Positions 47,736-59,923 of a stretch of 64,000 nucleotides of DNA are shown in pieces. Positions within the stretch are counted from its first letter, which is position 1. Each line of letters starts with the position of its first letter. This stretch comes from Ceratodon purpureus. Lineage: Eukaryota > Streptophyta > Bryopsida > Pseudoditrichales > Ditrichaceae. Both the position numbers and the translations under genes were made by a program. The stretch covers positions 9,171,075 to 9,235,074 of the forward strand of contig CM026429.1 in NCBI GenBank assembly GCA_014871385.1, written 5' to 3'. The notes under the pieces were generated by a model, which was not told the origin of the DNA, searched no databases, and saw nothing but the letters and a program-made list of their open reading frames with translations.

Positions 47736-48765
47736 TAAATATACTATCATAGACACAAGTCCAAACACAGCAATCTTGTTCAGAGAAATTACACAATTAA
47801 ATTTTATGGTGACATGCTAAATGTAGGTAAATTCGCCATCCTTCATGCATGCATTTATGCATAGAGTGTACAAGGACTATGAAAGTTGCACAATATTGTG
47901 AATGAAAGTCAAGTCAATGGTACATTCTTTTTAGAGGAAGTCGATTTTCTTCAAAGTTAATGAGTAGTGTTTTTATAGAGGAAGTCAATTTTTTTTTCAT
48001 TCATTTTGGAGGTGCTAGACATCATTTTTCCAGAATAATTCAATTTTGACGATGCAAGGATGGAGCCGCTCGTAAGCCACAGTAAACCTAGTATTTGGAC
48101 AGCACTCGATACACTAGACTCGCTTTTGTAATGTTATCCTCAATTCTTTTGAGTCTCTAAAGCATGTCTAATTATCCTGCAGAACATATTTAACCAGCAT
48201 TCAGAATCCATGTTAACTTGAACATTAAGGACCTGCAAAACAGTGCCATTATTTTTGCACGAACTAATCTACATGAGATACACAAGTACCAATAGAATGT
48301 CTACTTAAACCAAATGCATTGAAGTTGATTCCAGACTTCTACCACGACATCACAGAACCTGATGCGCTGTAAGACTGGCCTCCGCAATGTAACATACGAT
48401 ATTTTAGACTTCAAGCAATACTGCAAACTCTGCATTGGACCAGTTTTTCAGGACATAAGCCCAGATTCTATTGCAAAAGCCTCTACACAGAGGCTTACAC
48501 TTTTAAAAAATGCAGAAAGAAACATTGACATCTCAACTACAGACAAATGCCTCCAAAGGTTGGTAAGAGAAATGGCGAGAATTTCGAAGTTACTACCAGA
48601 CAGAACTGCAAGGCTATCTATCAAGCCGACACCTTCTCAAAGTGTTCTGAGCTGTTACAAACGTTAAGGCTTTTCAAGAACTAATTTACAATAGCAGGTG
48701 ACTAGCCGGAAAGCTGGAAAATCCAATCCAAGTCTCGAGAGCAAGGCTAAAGTATGCATAACTAC
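47736..48765. other. Spacer, with the probable 3' untranslated region of eIF4A-III at its right
   Basis: No gene. The 3' untranslated part of the eIF4A-III transcript should begin at 48765 and run leftward; I could not place the poly-A site. Confidence 0.4.
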
Positions 48766-51700
48766 TCAAATCAAGTCAGCGACATTCATCGGCATTTCAT
48801 CGATTTGTGTACTGTAATACTGCTCAATATCTCGCAAAATACGGATGTCATCGCTTCGTACGAAATTAATGGCCACACCCTGTGCACATCAATCAGTGAA
48901 TTAGTTGATCAGGTTTTGAACGTGACAATAAGACAAAATGGATACAATCCTACACCATATTCTACATGAGCTGCTTCAACACTACCCAAACAGAGTACAC
49001 ACCTTTCGCCCAAATCGCCCTGAGCGTCCAATACGATGAATATAAAGCTCACGGTTGTTGGGAAGATCGTAGTTGATTACCAGAGACACCTGCGAAAAAA
49101 ATTTAAATGTCATTTGGACGCTCACTGTTATGTACCTTCTTAAAAGGGGCCTCTGATATCACCCTGATGAGCATCAAGGGACTCAATCAAGGATCGACAT
49201 TTGTAACTTTGACTTATTGCATCTTAGCATCAAAACAAGAAAGAATTTTCTTATTTGTATAAATAATTGTTGAGAAATCACAGGACGTAACTCGGTCAAA
49301 GATCACAACTTCGTTCTTGTTACGGAGGAAAACAGAGAGCACTCACTTGTTGCACATCGAGGCCACGAGCCCAAACATCTGTTGTAATAAGAACTCGTGT
49401 GGTGCCAGATCGAAACTCGGACATAATTGCATCACGTTCCTTTTGGGGCATATCCCCGTGCATTGCAGATACAGTGAAATTGTTACTTCTCATTTTCTCT
49501 GTTAACCAATCCACCTGCAGAGGAGAATTTTAATCTCTTAGCTTACAACTATCGGTACGAGCAAATCAACCATTTCCGATCAGGTCACCGCCGTATCCTA
49601 ACCAGTGAACATTGCTCCTAGTACAGCATGAAAATCTTTCAAAACATCATCACCAACAAGAATTAGATCATGCTAAACTCGCAGCAAGTAATGACTAAAG
49701 GGAACTAACCACGCTCCTCTGAATCTACAGAGCTCAGTATTGTTAAAAATAGCTATGAAAACCAAAAACGATGTCGGTGTTCATACCTTCCGCTTGGTGT
49801 TACAAAAAATTACAGCCTGAGTGATAGTGAGAGTATCATAGAGATCACACAATGTATCGAACTTCCACTCTTCTCTCTCAACAGCCACAAAAAATTGTTT
49901 GATTCCCTGTAAAACAAAAACCCAAAGACTGTCAAATTCGACATACTTGATGAGAAATTTTCATTTTAAAAACTAGGAACTACTTTCAAAAAATCTACTG
50001 AATAAGTAGAGATACTGGAAACCGTGCCATTAAACGTACCAGAGAGGTGGCACCTGAAGATATGCGAACCTATACTTGGAGTTAATATTAAAAGCGAAGC
50101 ATGGTTACGAAGCTACAAACAAAATATCTCACCTCCAAAGTCAACTCATCACGTTTCACCAGAATTCGTACAGGATCAGTCATGAACTTGTTTGTCATCT
50201 CCAAAATCTCATGTGGCAGAGTTGCCGATACCAACACAACCTGCATTGATTCCACACATCAAATAATACATGTCATTTAATCGTACAATTCAAACTTTAA
50301 ATGTTAATACCAAATCTATATTCATATCGTCAAATGCAAAAATAATTCACAAGGTGCCAAAAGCGAGACGCAGATGCAGTATTGTTCACTATTCATTATA
50401 GACCTGACCAAAAAACCCTGGGTAATCAAAAAAGACATTAACGTAAGGATAATTACCTGTAGTTCAGGGGGCAGATAACGATAAACATCATAAATCTGAT
50501 CCTTAAATCCTCTGCTGAGCATTTCATCTGATTCATCCTGATTTACCAACCATGAATTAGGAAAGTCGATAAACAAAAGCTCATCCTGATGTATACACAA
50601 CAGACAATTACATGTCTCGCTTTTTTCTACACGTAATTTGTGCGATCAACACTAAAATCGAGTATACCAAGACTATGGGGATAAAAAAATTAACTCACAT
50701 CCTATCTCATGCCTGTTTAATTTGTGAATCACATACCAGAATGAGAAGCTTGATCGATCGTGTCCTCAATGTTCTCCTCTTAATCATGTCATAAACACGT
50801 CCAGGGGTTCCAGATACCACATGCACACCATACTCAAGCTTCCGAATATCTTCTCCAATGCTCTTGCCTCCAATACAAGCATGAGCTTGCACATTCATAA
50901 AGTCTCCAATTGCAAGGATTACCTTCTCTGTTTGGGCAGCAAGCTCTCTGGTTGGTGACAGAATGAGGGCCTGCACCCTGCCCATATCAAAAGATGCATC
51001 AGATATACCGTGTTCTACCCACCCAATTTATTCTCAAAAGGACAATAGGAGAGAGGCGCTCCAGTATTGCATCTATGATGGCCATCTTCCTTAAAGCAAT
51101 CCCTAATAAAGCTCCTTTAAAGGAAGATTGTGTAAGTGACAACCTGACTCAACACATGGGAATCACACCCGCTACTGTATGAAAAACTGATCGGAGTGAA
51201 AAGCTGGCGTTATCCTAATTCTAAAGGCTTCTTCACATCAGATATAAGTAACCGCACTGTCATGGCTTCAACCGAAGGCACTATGCGCTTATAAAGCTTC
51301 ACACGACCTCTATTGAGCAAACCTGCCGTGATATCTCATTCTTAAATTATAAACCCAAACACCCTCATAACTGCAGATTGCAATTACGAAAGTGACCCTA
51401 ACAGAGAACATTGAGATTGCAGAGCGGAGTATTTCCAAAAACACAGTTTAGAGAGGTTAGAAGGAGACACTCACTCACGAGTTGCAGTATCAATCATCTG
51501 ACAAACCGCCAGAGCAATCATCGACGTCTTTCCTGTCCCGGACTGCGCCTGCGCAATGGCGTCCCGACCGCTGATAATCGGCATGACCGCTCGCTGCTGA
51601 ATAGCCGACGGCTTCTCGAAGCCATACTGATAAATCCCCCGCAACAGATCCTCCCGAATGCCCATCTGATCGAAGCTGGAGATCACCTCCACGCCCGCAC

Positions 51701-51785
51701 TCGTCTCAAACACGAGATTCTCCCCCGCGTCGAGCTCCTCTCGAGCCATCCGATTACTCCTCTGCCCCCCGGTCGCGGCAGCCAT
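48766..51785 (-). CDS. EIF4A3: Eukaryotic initiation factor 4A-III, DEAD-box RNA helicase of the exon junction complex
   Basis: Eight exons read leftward: 51785-51475, 50977-50737, 50537-50457, 50240-50133, 49906-49787, 49514-49347, 49089-49003, 48879-48766. They join in frame with GT-AG introns to 409 residues, the length usual for the family. Helicase motifs are complete: Q-motif region [11 protein letters not shown], motif I AQSGTGKT (80-87), Ia PTREL (112), Ib TPGR (161-164), II DESD (185-188, the plant eIF4A-III form), III SAT (216-218), [31 protein letters not shown] (361-368), and the C-terminal [13 protein letters not shown]. The protein is the RNA clamp of the exon junction complex, loaded on spliced mRNA in the nucleus. 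The exon 1 donor is the second of two overlapping GTGAGT sites, chosen because it restores TREVQAL. Nothing is missing. Confidence 0.97.
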
Positions 51786-52560
51786 TGCTACTCCACCTCA
51801 AACCCCCAACGCTAATCCCTACCTCCACCACCACCCAAACCCTACCCAACGTCAACCTCAAAACTATCTCCTCCGCTCTATCAACACTCACTCACAACAA
51901 CACCAACCTCACCTTAATCCACCAAACCCTAGACCACGAAAAGCTGCAAAGAGCGAAACAACGACTGATCACCTCGCATCAAACCCTAGCCAACGCCAAC
52001 CTCCCAAACTCTATCCACCTCTGAACCAACAATCGATCGCGGAAAAAAAACCACACTCACAAACCTCGCCTACAAGAGCCAAACCCTAAACCACACAATA
52101 TTCAGAGACCGCAAAATGCGGAGACTGATCAGTTCGTCTCAAATCTAGCCAACGCTAAATGCCAAAACTCCAGCAACCACGCAATCACAAAATATCCTCA
52201 ACGGCATGAAAACAAAGCCGTACGATGGAGAGCAGGAAACCCTAGAGCAATGGGGGTTAGTTCGGCCCCCGGGACCGCGAAACGAGGGCTCAGCGTTGAG
52301 GTGATCGGACGAGAGAGAAGACGAGCAGAGGATGCAGAGAGAGATGAAAGTCGAAGTCGGTACTCACCAGAGTGGAGGAGTCGCGTGTGTCGAGGTCGAG
52401 GTCGAGGCCGGGGTCGGGCGCCGGGCGTCGTCGACGAGACAGACACAGACAGCACGAAGTGAAAGCGAACTGCAGCGCTCGCGCTCACGCTCGCGGACCG
52501 CGTCTCGGAGGACGATGACCGAAATCCGTTACTTCAGCTAAAACCGATGTATCATGTTAT
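51786..52560 (-). promoter_or_regulatory. eIF4A-III leader with repeated telo-box motifs
   Basis: AAACCCTA-type telo-boxes occur at about 51828, 51923, 51980, 52081 and 52236, a pattern typical of plant translation-related genes. A good donor read leftward (TG|GTGAGTACC, near 52370) suggests a first untranslated exon in the GC-rich block about 52560-52371 with an intron ending shortly before the start codon. Confidence 0.6.
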
Positions 52561-52627
52561 CCTTTTATCCTAGATTTTGGAGAACCATATGTACTGGAAT
52601 GGTAGATGTTAATGGAACTGGGGGTTA

Positions 52628-52879
52628 TTGGTTTTGGGTTGAGTGTTGGTTTTGGGTTGTGTGTTGGTTTTGGGTTGAGTGTTGGTTTTGGGTTGTGTGT
52701 TGGTTTTGGGTTGTGTGTTGGTTTTGGATTAAGTGTTGGTTTTGGGTTGTGTGTTGGTTTTGGATTGTGTGTTGGTTTTGGATTGTGTGTTGGTTTTGGG
52801 TTGAGTGTTGGTTTTGGGTTGTGTGTTGGTTTTAGGTTGTGTGTTGGTTTTGGGTAGGATGTTGGTTTTTGGTGGAGTG
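52628..52879. repeat. G/T-rich minisatellite, fourteen 18-bp units
   Basis: TTGGTTTTGGGTTGTGTG with small variations (GAGTG, GGATT, TAGGATG) repeated 14 times. Because the period is a multiple of three, it leaves long open frames encoding hexapeptide repeats, which I do not regard as genes. It lies just upstream of the eIF4A-III leader. Confidence 0.95.
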
Positions 52880-55800
52880 CAATTATGTCAAAGGTTTGGT
52901 TGCATTATGTAAGCAAAAGTGACAATATGTGTAGCGAAGATAGTCTATTTTCATTTGAAACCTTAATTCTATGACTCATTTTTATCTTTTTGCTCACCCT
53001 CACATTCTTTTTCAAATGGTCAAACCAAAAGTATCTTTATTCTCCCTCTCAACTTCGTTCAATTTTCAAACTAGAAGTCATTCAACATTGACTTACTTCA
53101 TTGAGTAGCTTTTAGAGGTGGATTTTATTATTCTTGGTTTACTCTCTAAAGGACGAAATGTATGTTCCAGAAACAATTGAAATTTTGAGCATGTTTCTAC
53201 AATGACAATTTTCAATGTGATTCTTTGAAAAATTGTGAGCACACGAATTTACAAGAGCTTTGTAAAAATCTACTAAACCTCTAAAAAAAACTATGCTCTC
53301 CTTTTGTCATTGATGAACAACAGTTTGAAACAAATTGCTACACGACTTTGTACCATTGGAATTTTTATACACGTAACTAACATGAATGCCTTTGGAATTG
53401 CAAAAAGAAATTCTTTCAATTGAAAAAATATTTTTTGTAAAAAAATCTTTAAAACTTTTTCACATTGTTTTTACGTACACAGTCCAATAGGCAATAAACT
53501 TTTATATACCCACAAAGCTCTTGTAATTCCCTATGTCCACAAAAAAATTCAAAAAATCACATTAAAAATTGGCACTATAAGAATCTACCTAAAATCCCAA
53601 TTGTTTGTTGAATAGACACTTGGTCTTGTAGAAATTAAACATTTGATTCTCTCATGTTGCCTTTAATTCAGTGACAGATGGGAGAAATAATTTGCTCACA
53701 TTCTCTTCATGGATGTTTCTTCCTAGACATCTTGCATACATTTGGATTCAACATTCCAATTGTTTGATGATATTCTAAGGTCCTTGGCAACCAATCAAAG
53801 GTCTCTTCTATTCTTGTTTTTTCTTTTTTCTTGAATTAATCTAGGCTATTTTAGAACCATGTCACAAACCTTAAAAAAATGTGAACATTTGTAAGCAAAA
53901 AATTCATTTCATTGGAAGTCAAAATTTTCTCATTGTTTCAAGCAAGGAATAAACTTTGATTTGATCGTTTGGGTTCAAATTTTAAGAAATTTAATTTACA
54001 ACAAAATGAAATGTATATTAGCAATGATATGAATCTATACTTTTTGCACAATCTTTTTATAATGTTATAACCTTTTGCTACCTTTAAAATCTAGTGTACA
54101 TGAAATTAGCATGCTCTACAGTACAATAATAAAGAATTTAGACCATGACTAGTGCAAAAAATTGAGACTATAGAAGTCAAATTGTTGATATGTTTGAATA
54201 TGATTAGACATGAATAAAAATTGTTTTCAAATTTTATAATTTATTGATTGGTACAATCTATTTTCATGAAATCTTTTATACATGTCATATAGTAGTCTTG
54301 TGTAAAATCTTATGTTTGAAATTGCAAAGAAATATATTTTTTGATTTTTTCACTCTTTTGACTAAAAAGGGTAACTTCAAAGTATTTTTCGTGAGACATA
54401 ATAAAAGAAATTCAGAGATTTAAGACTAGTATAACTTTAGAAAAAATTATGGATATTTGTTTGGTCTAAAAAAGCTCGAGAAGGATTTAATAGTAAACAT
54501 AAACAATACTCTTAATGACAATAATACTCAAGGGCATGCATTTTTGCTTTATTGATTATTAATAAATATTTATTTATTTGAAGAATTTTAAAATAAAATA
54601 TATTGATGAGAAACTTTTTCCTGAAATGCTTTCATTATAAATATTGCAACAACTCAATATTTCCGACAATCCAAAACTGTAGTCATAACATTAGTATTAT
54701 CTTAATATAAAATTTTAGCATTGACCGTTTTCCTTTCAAACTATTAGAAGGAATCAATGATCAAATGCACAAATTTATTTCATCTAATTTATAAGATTAT
54801 TATGTATGTAATCAAATTTTAATTTGAACAGTATAATCTAGAAGCCAAGGCTTATCATATACCAGTATAATTTTACTTGTTAAATTTTACATGATTTTTA
54901 TGACTTCATCAATGAGCATAAAATTTACATATCATTAAATTTTGTCTAGATTAAATCCAATTTGTTAACCATGTAGCATTTTAAACTCATAGGCTATGTT
55001 AATTTTTTTAATTCCTGATCTCAGAATTTTTTTATGATTATAGTTCTCACTTAAATAAAATCAGTTATTTTCTATAGTATCAATATAAAAGTAAATAATA
55101 AATAGCAACTCAGTTTTAAAATAAGAAAAAAAAAACTTATCTTCTGTAAAGATTTCTTTTAATATTAAAAATGAAAATTTCGGCTCAAGAAATAATTTCA
55201 GTTAATGACATTTTGAAATTAAGTTGAACCTATCATTTTATATATTTGTTAAATATTTTTTGGACCATTCATGGGACCACATACATTTTAGAACCTCGTT
55301 ACTTTTGAATAATACAAGTAGTATAATTAAGTGGATTTCTATACTGCATATGATTTTTTTTTCCATTTATTGAATTATCAAATTTTTTAAATGAAAATTC
55401 TCAAAGCGGATAATAAATCTGGAATTCACATTTAAACATGATCATAAAATTATCTTAATTATAATCATAGTTTTACAAAAAGAATCATACATTTCAGTCT
55501 TGAATTTTTTTAAGTTTATTCATCTTTTCGATTTGTAAAGGTATAACAAATCCATTTTGGTTTTATAAGCCTTATCCATGTATGAAATAGTCTATGATTG
55601 TACCATAGCAAAATGCATATATTTGCAATTTGCACTTTTTCATTCTTTAATATTTCATGGTTTATTGTAGTCATATTATGATTATTAATCCTCTAATATA
55701 ATAGAATTTAGAAGAAAATAACAACTATATACAAGTATATGATCTTGGATGTAGTCCTAGCTCACATATCTTCCTTAAAACAATGTGGAATGCCATTATT

Positions 55801-57500
55801 AATGATACAATAATATTTATAGATTTTCTAATCTATTGGATTTCAAAACTTAAGTGACCGTGCATATTATAGATTGTTCTTCAATACTAAAAGTATTGAA
55901 GAACCAAACACAATTACATGCAAGTATATAATCCTGGGTGAATTCCAAGCTCGCATATCTTGCGTAAAACAATGTGGAATGCCACAATTAATAGAACTAT
56001 TAATATTTCTAGGTTTTCCATATCAATTTGAATCTTTCTTGATTTCTATCTTAATTTGGTTGGAAGCATTTCCACAAGTATGATGTAGTTTTTCTTAAAT
56101 CATTATTTGATAAAAATAAATCACACCATAAGGATCATCTTGTACTAGGTAATTTGTTACATTTAAGGTCTCTTAAGTATTTAGATTTCTTCATATTAAA
56201 CTTTCAAATTATGTTGTTGTGACCTATGCATTATTGCATTAGAATATATGAAATTGCATAAAGTCTTGCATTTTTCATGTGTATCAATTGAAGATTATTA
56301 TTTTTATTCATCACTCTTCAGATTTCATACCCTTTTAAGTGTGTCTTTTCATGTGAAAAGTAGAATTCAATCAATGGAATGTGTAATTTTTAACATCCAA
56401 TTACAGAAAAAGTCTAATAAATTCATCCACATCGACAGATTACACCTTTAAAAGTATATAACATTTGTCGGTTATTAAAATGATCAATCAAACTTATAAG
56501 ACATATTGATTTAAGTAATGTATTAATATTTTTTGAAATCATATCAATCTTGGTTTGAGTTCGTTATCACACGTCGAATTAGATCCTAATTATAGAACTT
56601 TTGCAAAAAAATCTTTGATTTCATAAGAGTACTAGAAGTCCATGGCTTGTCAAATTTTCTAAAAAATTTACCTTTGTGTCAAGTAAGTTATTTTAAATAT
56701 CTTAAAATCAACATAATTTAAGTAGAGATAAATAATAAATAAAATACAATCTACCCTTAAAGCAAAGATTTGTATTCAGCTAGTAAAACAATTTAAACAA
56801 AGAATATTTTTTCTATTTAAAGAAGATTTTTTCTAATGTATATGGAAATAATACTAGATATAAGAATATAAAATCGTAACATACCTCATCACAATACTTG
56901 TTCAAACATTAAATTAGAACATGCATTCGTGACAATCTTAAATCACACACATTTATTATACTCATAATTTAGAGGTAATATATAAGTGCAAATGAATTCT
57001 AAAGGTTGGAACATGCACTATTAGCAAACATGTCATTTTTCTTTCCTAATTTGAGCCATTACATAGCAAAAGTCAGCGAATGAGAATTGACACAACAAAC
57101 AAGAAAAAAATAAATTTTTAGAGATTTTCAATTAGTGAGAAGCTACAATTTTGTAGCGAAAAACAACGGGTTAAAGAAGGGTTTTCTAGGTGTGTGGGAA
57201 CACGGTCGAGGAAGACACAAGTTATTGTAACACTATGGCACGTTCCTTCCTTAGTGCAAAAATATTTTTTAGTTTTTTGGAAAAATAAGGTTTGTCCTTC
57301 AAAAAATTGATTGTCTTTATTTTCATTTTTAAGCAAAAAAATCACTAATAATAATCTCAAATGGTTTGGATACAATATAATATCACAAAAAAAAATCTTA
57401 CATTTTTGTTTTTTATTTTTATTTTCATAATTTTCTAATTTTTTTGGTTTTTTTTTGGAGGAACTATTTATGAACAAACATGCTATGGTGAAGCAATAGC
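52880..57500. other. AT-rich gene desert
   Basis: About 4.6 kb of very AT-rich sequence with no exon, RNA gene or mobile-element end that I can support. Two related stretches near 55730-55800 and 55910-55985 share a form of AAAACAATGTGGAATGCCA, so a short segmental duplication is present. Confidence 0.5.
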
Positions 57501-57859
57501 ATCTGTGAAGCGGTCTTCAGCCTAGGGCTCCAAATTTGTTTTGTATAGGATTAAGTCCCGGCACGAGTGCGTCACGCGTTATTACACGCTTGAGGGCAGA
57601 ACACACGAGAACATGTAATCGCGCGCGATGCGCAAAGGTTGGGGCTTAACCCATTGTTAAGCTCGGCGGGCTTCTAACCGGGGACCTCTTGGATACTGAA
57701 TCCCTCCTATGTTAACGGTGCAATCCACTATTAAATTTTTTAATCGTGCATTGTACGATTACATTTGTGGGTGGAGGGCCCCGCTTTTTTCTCGCATCAT
57801 TAAATGCGTCAATTTATTAAGGGACGAAGCTTGACAGTGCTTAACGTCAAGTTGAACAA

Positions 57860-58084
57860 CTAAGCTACAGGGCTCCAAAACCAACCGGGTTCTAATTCCA
57901 AGAGAATCTAGACCATGCGTTTATATTAGAACACAAATCTAGGCAAATCATAGAGCTCTTATTGAATGTTGACCGAAATAATAAGCTATCTATGGTCTAC
58001 CTAGATTTACGTTCTAGGATGATTATTGTGTCTAGATTCTCTTGGAATTAGAACCCTGTTGATTTTGGAGCCCTATATCTTAAC
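57860..58084. repeat. Inverted-repeat element with tRNA-like arms
   Basis: The left arm (about 57860-57913) and right arm (about 58030-58084) are inverted copies over roughly 50 bp; GGGCTCCAAAA and TTCTAATTCCAAGAGAATCT are shared. Read outward from each arm, the DNA begins GGAGCCC and then resembles a tRNA A-box (left, leftward: TAGCTTAGTTGTTCAAC). A B-box-like stretch, CCGGTTAGAAGCCC, occurs leftward at about 57683-57670. It may be a tRNA-derived SINE pair or a foldback MITE. Confidence 0.5.
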
Positions 58085-59047
58085 TACGGAACATGCGATT
58101 CCACTGCCCATGCTCAATGTTGGTTATTTAAGGTAGTGCTGCCAAAAACCGTCCCGTCCCAAAAACCGTCCCCTAGGCTTGACTTAGGCTGTTCCTGAAA
58201 CTGTGCAAAAGCATTCTAATTCCGTCTATGGCTGCAGAAATTGAGTGCTTGTGATCGGTGCAGAAACGTCCTATTCTCAAAATCCAAGTGGTCATATTAA
58301 CCATGACTCTATGGACGGTTAGTGGCCCCCCTAGGGCTGAACATTCAAAAATTCATAAGAAATTGTAGACTTACTCAATTTTTATTTTTTTTGGAATGAC
58401 TTTGCACTAGCTTTGCACTTCATCCAAAAATTATAAAAAAATTCCACCACTATTCCAAATGAGCAAACCTGAAATTCGGACGGTTTCTGGTACCACTACC
58501 TTAGTTCGATGCCGGTACAGAGCACTAACCACCAACTGAAAGTGGTATGGAGCAAGCATGAAGAATGTTATGCGCATGCATGCAGTTCATGAAATGGCAT
58601 AACTTATATCACTATCTAGTTGATGCACAAATTGCATTAGGGTTGTGACTTCCAGAGGCAGCGATGCTGCCACACACACTCTTGTTCTTCGAACCACGTT
58701 GCTATGGACACACTCAGAGAGAAAGAGAGAGAGGCAGCATCATGAGTATTGTCATTCTTCAAATATTTCGGAGGGAAGAAGAAGCTCCTGGGAAAGCTCT
58801 ACCAAGAACAATGCCAGAATCAACTCAACTCAGTGACATCCTCTAACTTATCCACCGTCTCTTTGTTCGAAATTCAAACCTTCCGAAACTATTCTGGCAC
58901 AGAATCATGCAATTGCATGTGCAGTGGAGATGATCTCAAGATCACTTCCTCATGTGCCTAACCCTAAACCCTAGCATGGAATTTCTGTTTCTTCCATGGA
59001 TTTCAGTTGCGATTCATGCTCACAACTTGTCATCTTCTCATTGAGTC
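58085..59047 (+). promoter_or_regulatory. Upstream region of the ATP10-like gene
   Basis: It contains a GA-rich run (AGAGAGAAAGAGAGAGAGGC, 58716-58735) and adjacent telo-box-type motifs (CTAACCCTAAACCCTAG, about 58958-58974) about 75 bp before the start codon. Short open frames overlapping this region look incidental. Confidence 0.45.
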
Positions 59048-59923
59048 ATGAGAGGCTCGCTTTCGCATCGTCACTCTTATTGGATGCGAAAATTTCAATC
59101 ATCTTACGTTTCTGGAGTTTCTGGAGCAATTTTAACTTCGGATTGCTCTCAGCGTTTCTCTAGAGGTTTCTTTTCCTCCAGAATTGCAGGCTATGTTTCG
59201 AAATCTCAGAGAATTCCGTACTGGAGAGTGTCACCTGGCAATGTCTTTACGCGGGAATTGAATATCTTCTCGGTTTTCAGCAAGGAGGCCAGGGCGAAGG
59301 AGAAGGCGAGGCTGGAAGATGAGCTCAACCGAGGCTACTTCGATGACTTTCGTGAAATGAAGAAGACGGGAGGGAAGATCGCGATAGCAAGCACGAGCTT
59401 GACTCCTGTGGCGGGGTCGCCCAAGTTCCCGTCGCTCGAAGTTTGCATCCCCAAGGGTGCAACCCTAACCCTGCCTCTGGAGAATTTTAATGCGACTCTT
59501 GTTTGTATTGCGTTTCGGGCCAGTGCGCAGCCGATGGTGCTCTCGTGGAGCTCTCCCTTTGCTCAGAAGTTTAGTGTGTCGACATTGTGCGATTCTGTTC
59601 AGGTGTTCGAGGTTTCTGTCATAGAATCGACACTGTTGGCCCTATGGCCGATTAAATGGTTGCTGTTGCGAATGGTGCGACGATCGCAGAGCGTTGATGG
59701 AGTGAACGAATTGGAGAGGAAGGTGGTGTATGCATTTGGGGATGCTTATGAATTTAGGAAGGTTTTAGGGATTCCCAATCTGCTCTCGGGATATGCGTTT
59801 TTGCTTGATAGGAGAGGAAGAGTGCGGTGGCGTGCGAGTGGTATGGCAACCAAAGAAGAGCTAGAATCCATGACAACGTGCACGACGCGGCTACTGCAGG
59901 AGGAAACCTCGAAAGCTACCTGA
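59048..59923 (+). CDS. ATP10: ATP10-like mitochondrial ATP synthase assembly factor
   Basis: A single uninterrupted frame encodes 291 residues. The N-terminus (1-70) is rich in Arg and Ser with few acids, as expected for a mitochondrial presequence. Residues about 80-290 match the ATP10 family, including FFDD-type YFDDFREMKK (98-107), FPSLEVCIPKG (127-137), the hydrophobic STLLALWPIKWLLLRM (194-209) and the hallmark FGDAYEFRKVLGIPNLLSGY (230-249) followed by FLLDRRGRVRWRASG (251-265). In yeast, Atp10 is an inner-membrane chaperone needed to assemble subunit 6 into the F0 sector. Base composition is much less AT-rich than the surroundings, as expected of a conserved gene. The start is the first ATG of the frame. 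Confidence 0.93.
   Translation: MRGSLSHRHSYWMRKFQSSYVSGVSGAILTSDCSQRFSRGFFSSRIAGYVSKSQRIPYWRVSPGNVFTRELNIFSVFSKEARAKEKARLEDELNRGYFDDFREMKKTGGKIAIASTSLTPVAGSPKFPSLEVCIPKGATLTLPLENFNATLVCIAFRASAQPMVLSWSSPFAQKFSVSTLCDSVQVFEVSVIESTLLALWPIKWLLLRMVRRSQSVDGVNELERKVVYAFGDAYEFRKVLGIPNLLSGYAFLLDRRGRVRWRASGMATKEELESMTTCTTRLLQEETSKAT

Noticed and set aside
49317-49505. Plus-strand frames opposite eIF4A-III exons
   Set aside because: They are antisense to a strongly supported exon and have no family match.
52554-52857. Open frames encoding WFWVVC and GFGLCV hexapeptide repeats
   Set aside because: They are a by-product of an 18-bp minisatellite; no start context, splice sites or flanking coding sequence.
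57640-57700. Intact tRNA gene
   Set aside because: Only a B-box-like motif is seen, without a matching acceptor stem or anticodon arm at normal spacing.
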